Shown here: in pieces, positions 63,226-64,000 of the stretch
Numbering within the stretch: position 1 is the stretch's first letter
How the letters are laid out: each line of letters starts with the position of its first letter
Assembly: GCA_947331495.1 (NCBI GenBank)
Contig: CAMZOI010000001.1
Location: 1,302,001 to 1,366,000, forward strand
Origin: Erythrobacteraceae bacterium Alg239-R51
GTDB lineage: Bacteria > Pseudomonadota > Alphaproteobacteria > Sphingomonadales > Sphingomonadaceae
Direction of reading: 5' to 3'
Length of the DNA: 64,000 nucleotides
Program-made: the position numbers and the translations under genes
The notes under the pieces: generated by a model
What the model saw: only the letters and a program-made list of their open reading frames with translations
Databases searched by the model: none
Told to the model about the DNA's origin: nothing

Positions 63226-63783
63226 ATGGCCAAATACGACAAGACCGACATCGAGCGCCGCATGAAGGGGGCTGTCGAAAGCCTGAAGAGCGATCTTTCG
63301 GGCCTGCGCACGGGCCGTGCGAATACCAGCCTGCTCGATCCGGTGATGGTCGAGGTATATGGCTCGCTCATGCCGCTCAACCAGGTCGCAACGGTGTCCG
63401 CGCCCGAACCGCGCATGTTGAGCGTACAGGTGTGGGACAAGGCGAATGTCAGCGCGGTCGAGAAAGGCATCGCGAAGGCCAATCTCGGTCTCAACCCGAT
63501 GCAGGACGGCCAGACGGTCCGGCTCCCGATGCCCGACTTGACGCAGGACCGCCGCAAGGATCTTGCGAAATTGGCAAACGAGTACGGTGAGAAGGCCAAG
63601 ATCGCGATCCGCAATGTACGGCGCGACGGCATGGAAGCCCTGAAAGAAGACGAGAAGAAGAAGGACATCTCGGAAGACGAGCGCAAGCGTTCCGAGGACG
63701 AGGTCCAGAAACTGACCGACAAATATGTTGCCGAAACCGACGAGGTCGTGGCGAAAAAGGTTCAGGAAATTCTGACGCAGTAA
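63226..63783 (+). CDS. frr: Ribosome recycling factor
   Basis: Splits post-termination ribosomes together with EF-G. The 185 residues match family length. It starts at ATG after AAGAGGAAG and shows the three-helix-bundle pattern: [62 protein letters not shown] and a charged C-terminal helix. It is followed 28 bases later by uppS in the classic pyrH-frr-uppS order. Identification is secure. Confidence 0.97.
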   Translation: MAKYDKTDIERRMKGAVESLKSDLSGLRTGRANTSLLDPVMVEVYGSLMPLNQVATVSAPEPRMLSVQVWDKANVSAVEKGIAKANLGLNPMQDGQTVRLPMPDLTQDRRKDLAKLANEYGEKAKIAIRNVRRDGMEALKEDEKKKDISEDERKRSEDEVQKLTDKYVAETDEVVAKKVQEILTQ

Positions 63784-63811
63784 GGGTAATCGGGTTGCAG
63801 AAGGACTGACT

Positions 63812-64000
63812 ATGAGCGGGGAGGGGCAATCGGCTCGCCACGTCGCCATCATCATGGATGGCAATGGACGCTGGGCGAAGCGCAAGCACCTGCCGCGGGC
63901 CATGGGGCATCGCAAGGGCGTGGAGGCTGTGCGCGAGCTGGTCCGCAGCCTCCAGGACACTTCGCTCGAATGCCTCACGCTCTATGCGTTCAGTTCCGAA
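63812..64000 (+). CDS. uppS: Isoprenyl (undecaprenyl diphosphate) transferase, cut by window edge
   Basis: Only the first 63 codons are present; the window ends inside the gene. It makes the C55 lipid carrier for peptidoglycan and polysaccharide by cis-prenyl chain growth. [14 protein letters not shown] holds the catalytic Asp and diphosphate-binding residues, and [13 protein letters not shown] and LTLYAFSSE follow as in all UppS. Third gene of the pyrH-frr-uppS operon. Confidence 0.96.
   Translation, partial: MSGEGQSARHVAIIMDGNGRWAKRKHLPRAMGHRKGVEAVRELVRSLQDTSLECLTLYAFSSE

Noticed and set aside
1-64000. CRISPR arrays, insertion sequences, prophage
   Set aside because: I saw no regularly spaced repeats, transposase, integrase or phage structural genes on either strand.

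Overview
This window is chromosomal DNA from an alphaproteobacterium, most likely order Sphingomonadales and probably family Erythrobacteraceae (Erythrobacter, Qipengyuania or Altererythrobacter type). The evidence is moderately high GC, protein family composition, a tkt-gap-pgk-class I fba block, zapA-6S RNA-5-FTHF cyclo-ligase synteny, a DUF2842 gene, XrtA/PEP-CTERM (Prs) exopolysaccharide regulators, and a pyrH-frr-uppS cluster. Species is not resolved. I see no insertion sequence, integrase, CRISPR array or phage.

Layout. 1-2.8 kb: three overlapping genes for a catalase-like heme protein (cut by the window edge), an unknown protein and a DyP-type peroxidase. 2.8-6.9 kb: a divergent pair encoding a TIR/TolB-like/TPR protein and a SLOG-like protein with four membrane segments. 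This pair looks like an uncharacterised NAD/nucleotide-signalling conflict module and is the most novel part of the window. It ends next to tRNA-Pro. 7-12 kb: thyA and a branched-chain 2-oxoacid dehydrogenase operon (E1 alpha, E1 beta, E2), then tRNA-Asp. 12-16 kb: Fpg-like glycosylase, GPH-family transporter, DUF2842, fau, 6S RNA, zapA and a small coiled-coil gene. 16-24 kb: transketolase, GAPDH, PGK, class I aldolase, thiE, an M23 peptidase and small envelope proteins. 24-30 kb: efp, suhB, tRNA-Leu, an SLC13 transporter and an M20 amidohydrolase.

30-33 kb: isocitrate lyase faces a ScfR/RamB-type regulator across a spacer with a near-perfect RamB-like operator. 33.7-40.4 kb: an XrtA-type sugar transferase, histidine kinase PrsK, sigma-54 response regulator PrsR and a TPR lipoprotein, with stop/start codons overlapping throughout. 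40-44 kb: DUF475, panB and a sodium:neurotransmitter-type symporter. 44.5-47.3 kb: a coupled DNA-repair pair, a radical SAM/HhH protein and a UdgX-type covalent uracil-DNA-binding protein. 48-56.7 kb: a complete phosphate regulon read leftwards: phoR, OprO/P-like porin, pstS, pstC, pstA, pstB, phoU, phoB. Two 11-bp-periodic Pho boxes precede the porin and pstS. 56.8-64 kb: tRNA-Glu, recJ, flavodoxin-like protein, nitronate monooxygenase, amidohydrolase, and the pyrH-frr-uppS translation/envelope operon running off the right edge.

Protein functions are assigned by reading family motifs by eye; no database search was run. Start codons were chosen by ribosome-binding site and family length where several were possible.
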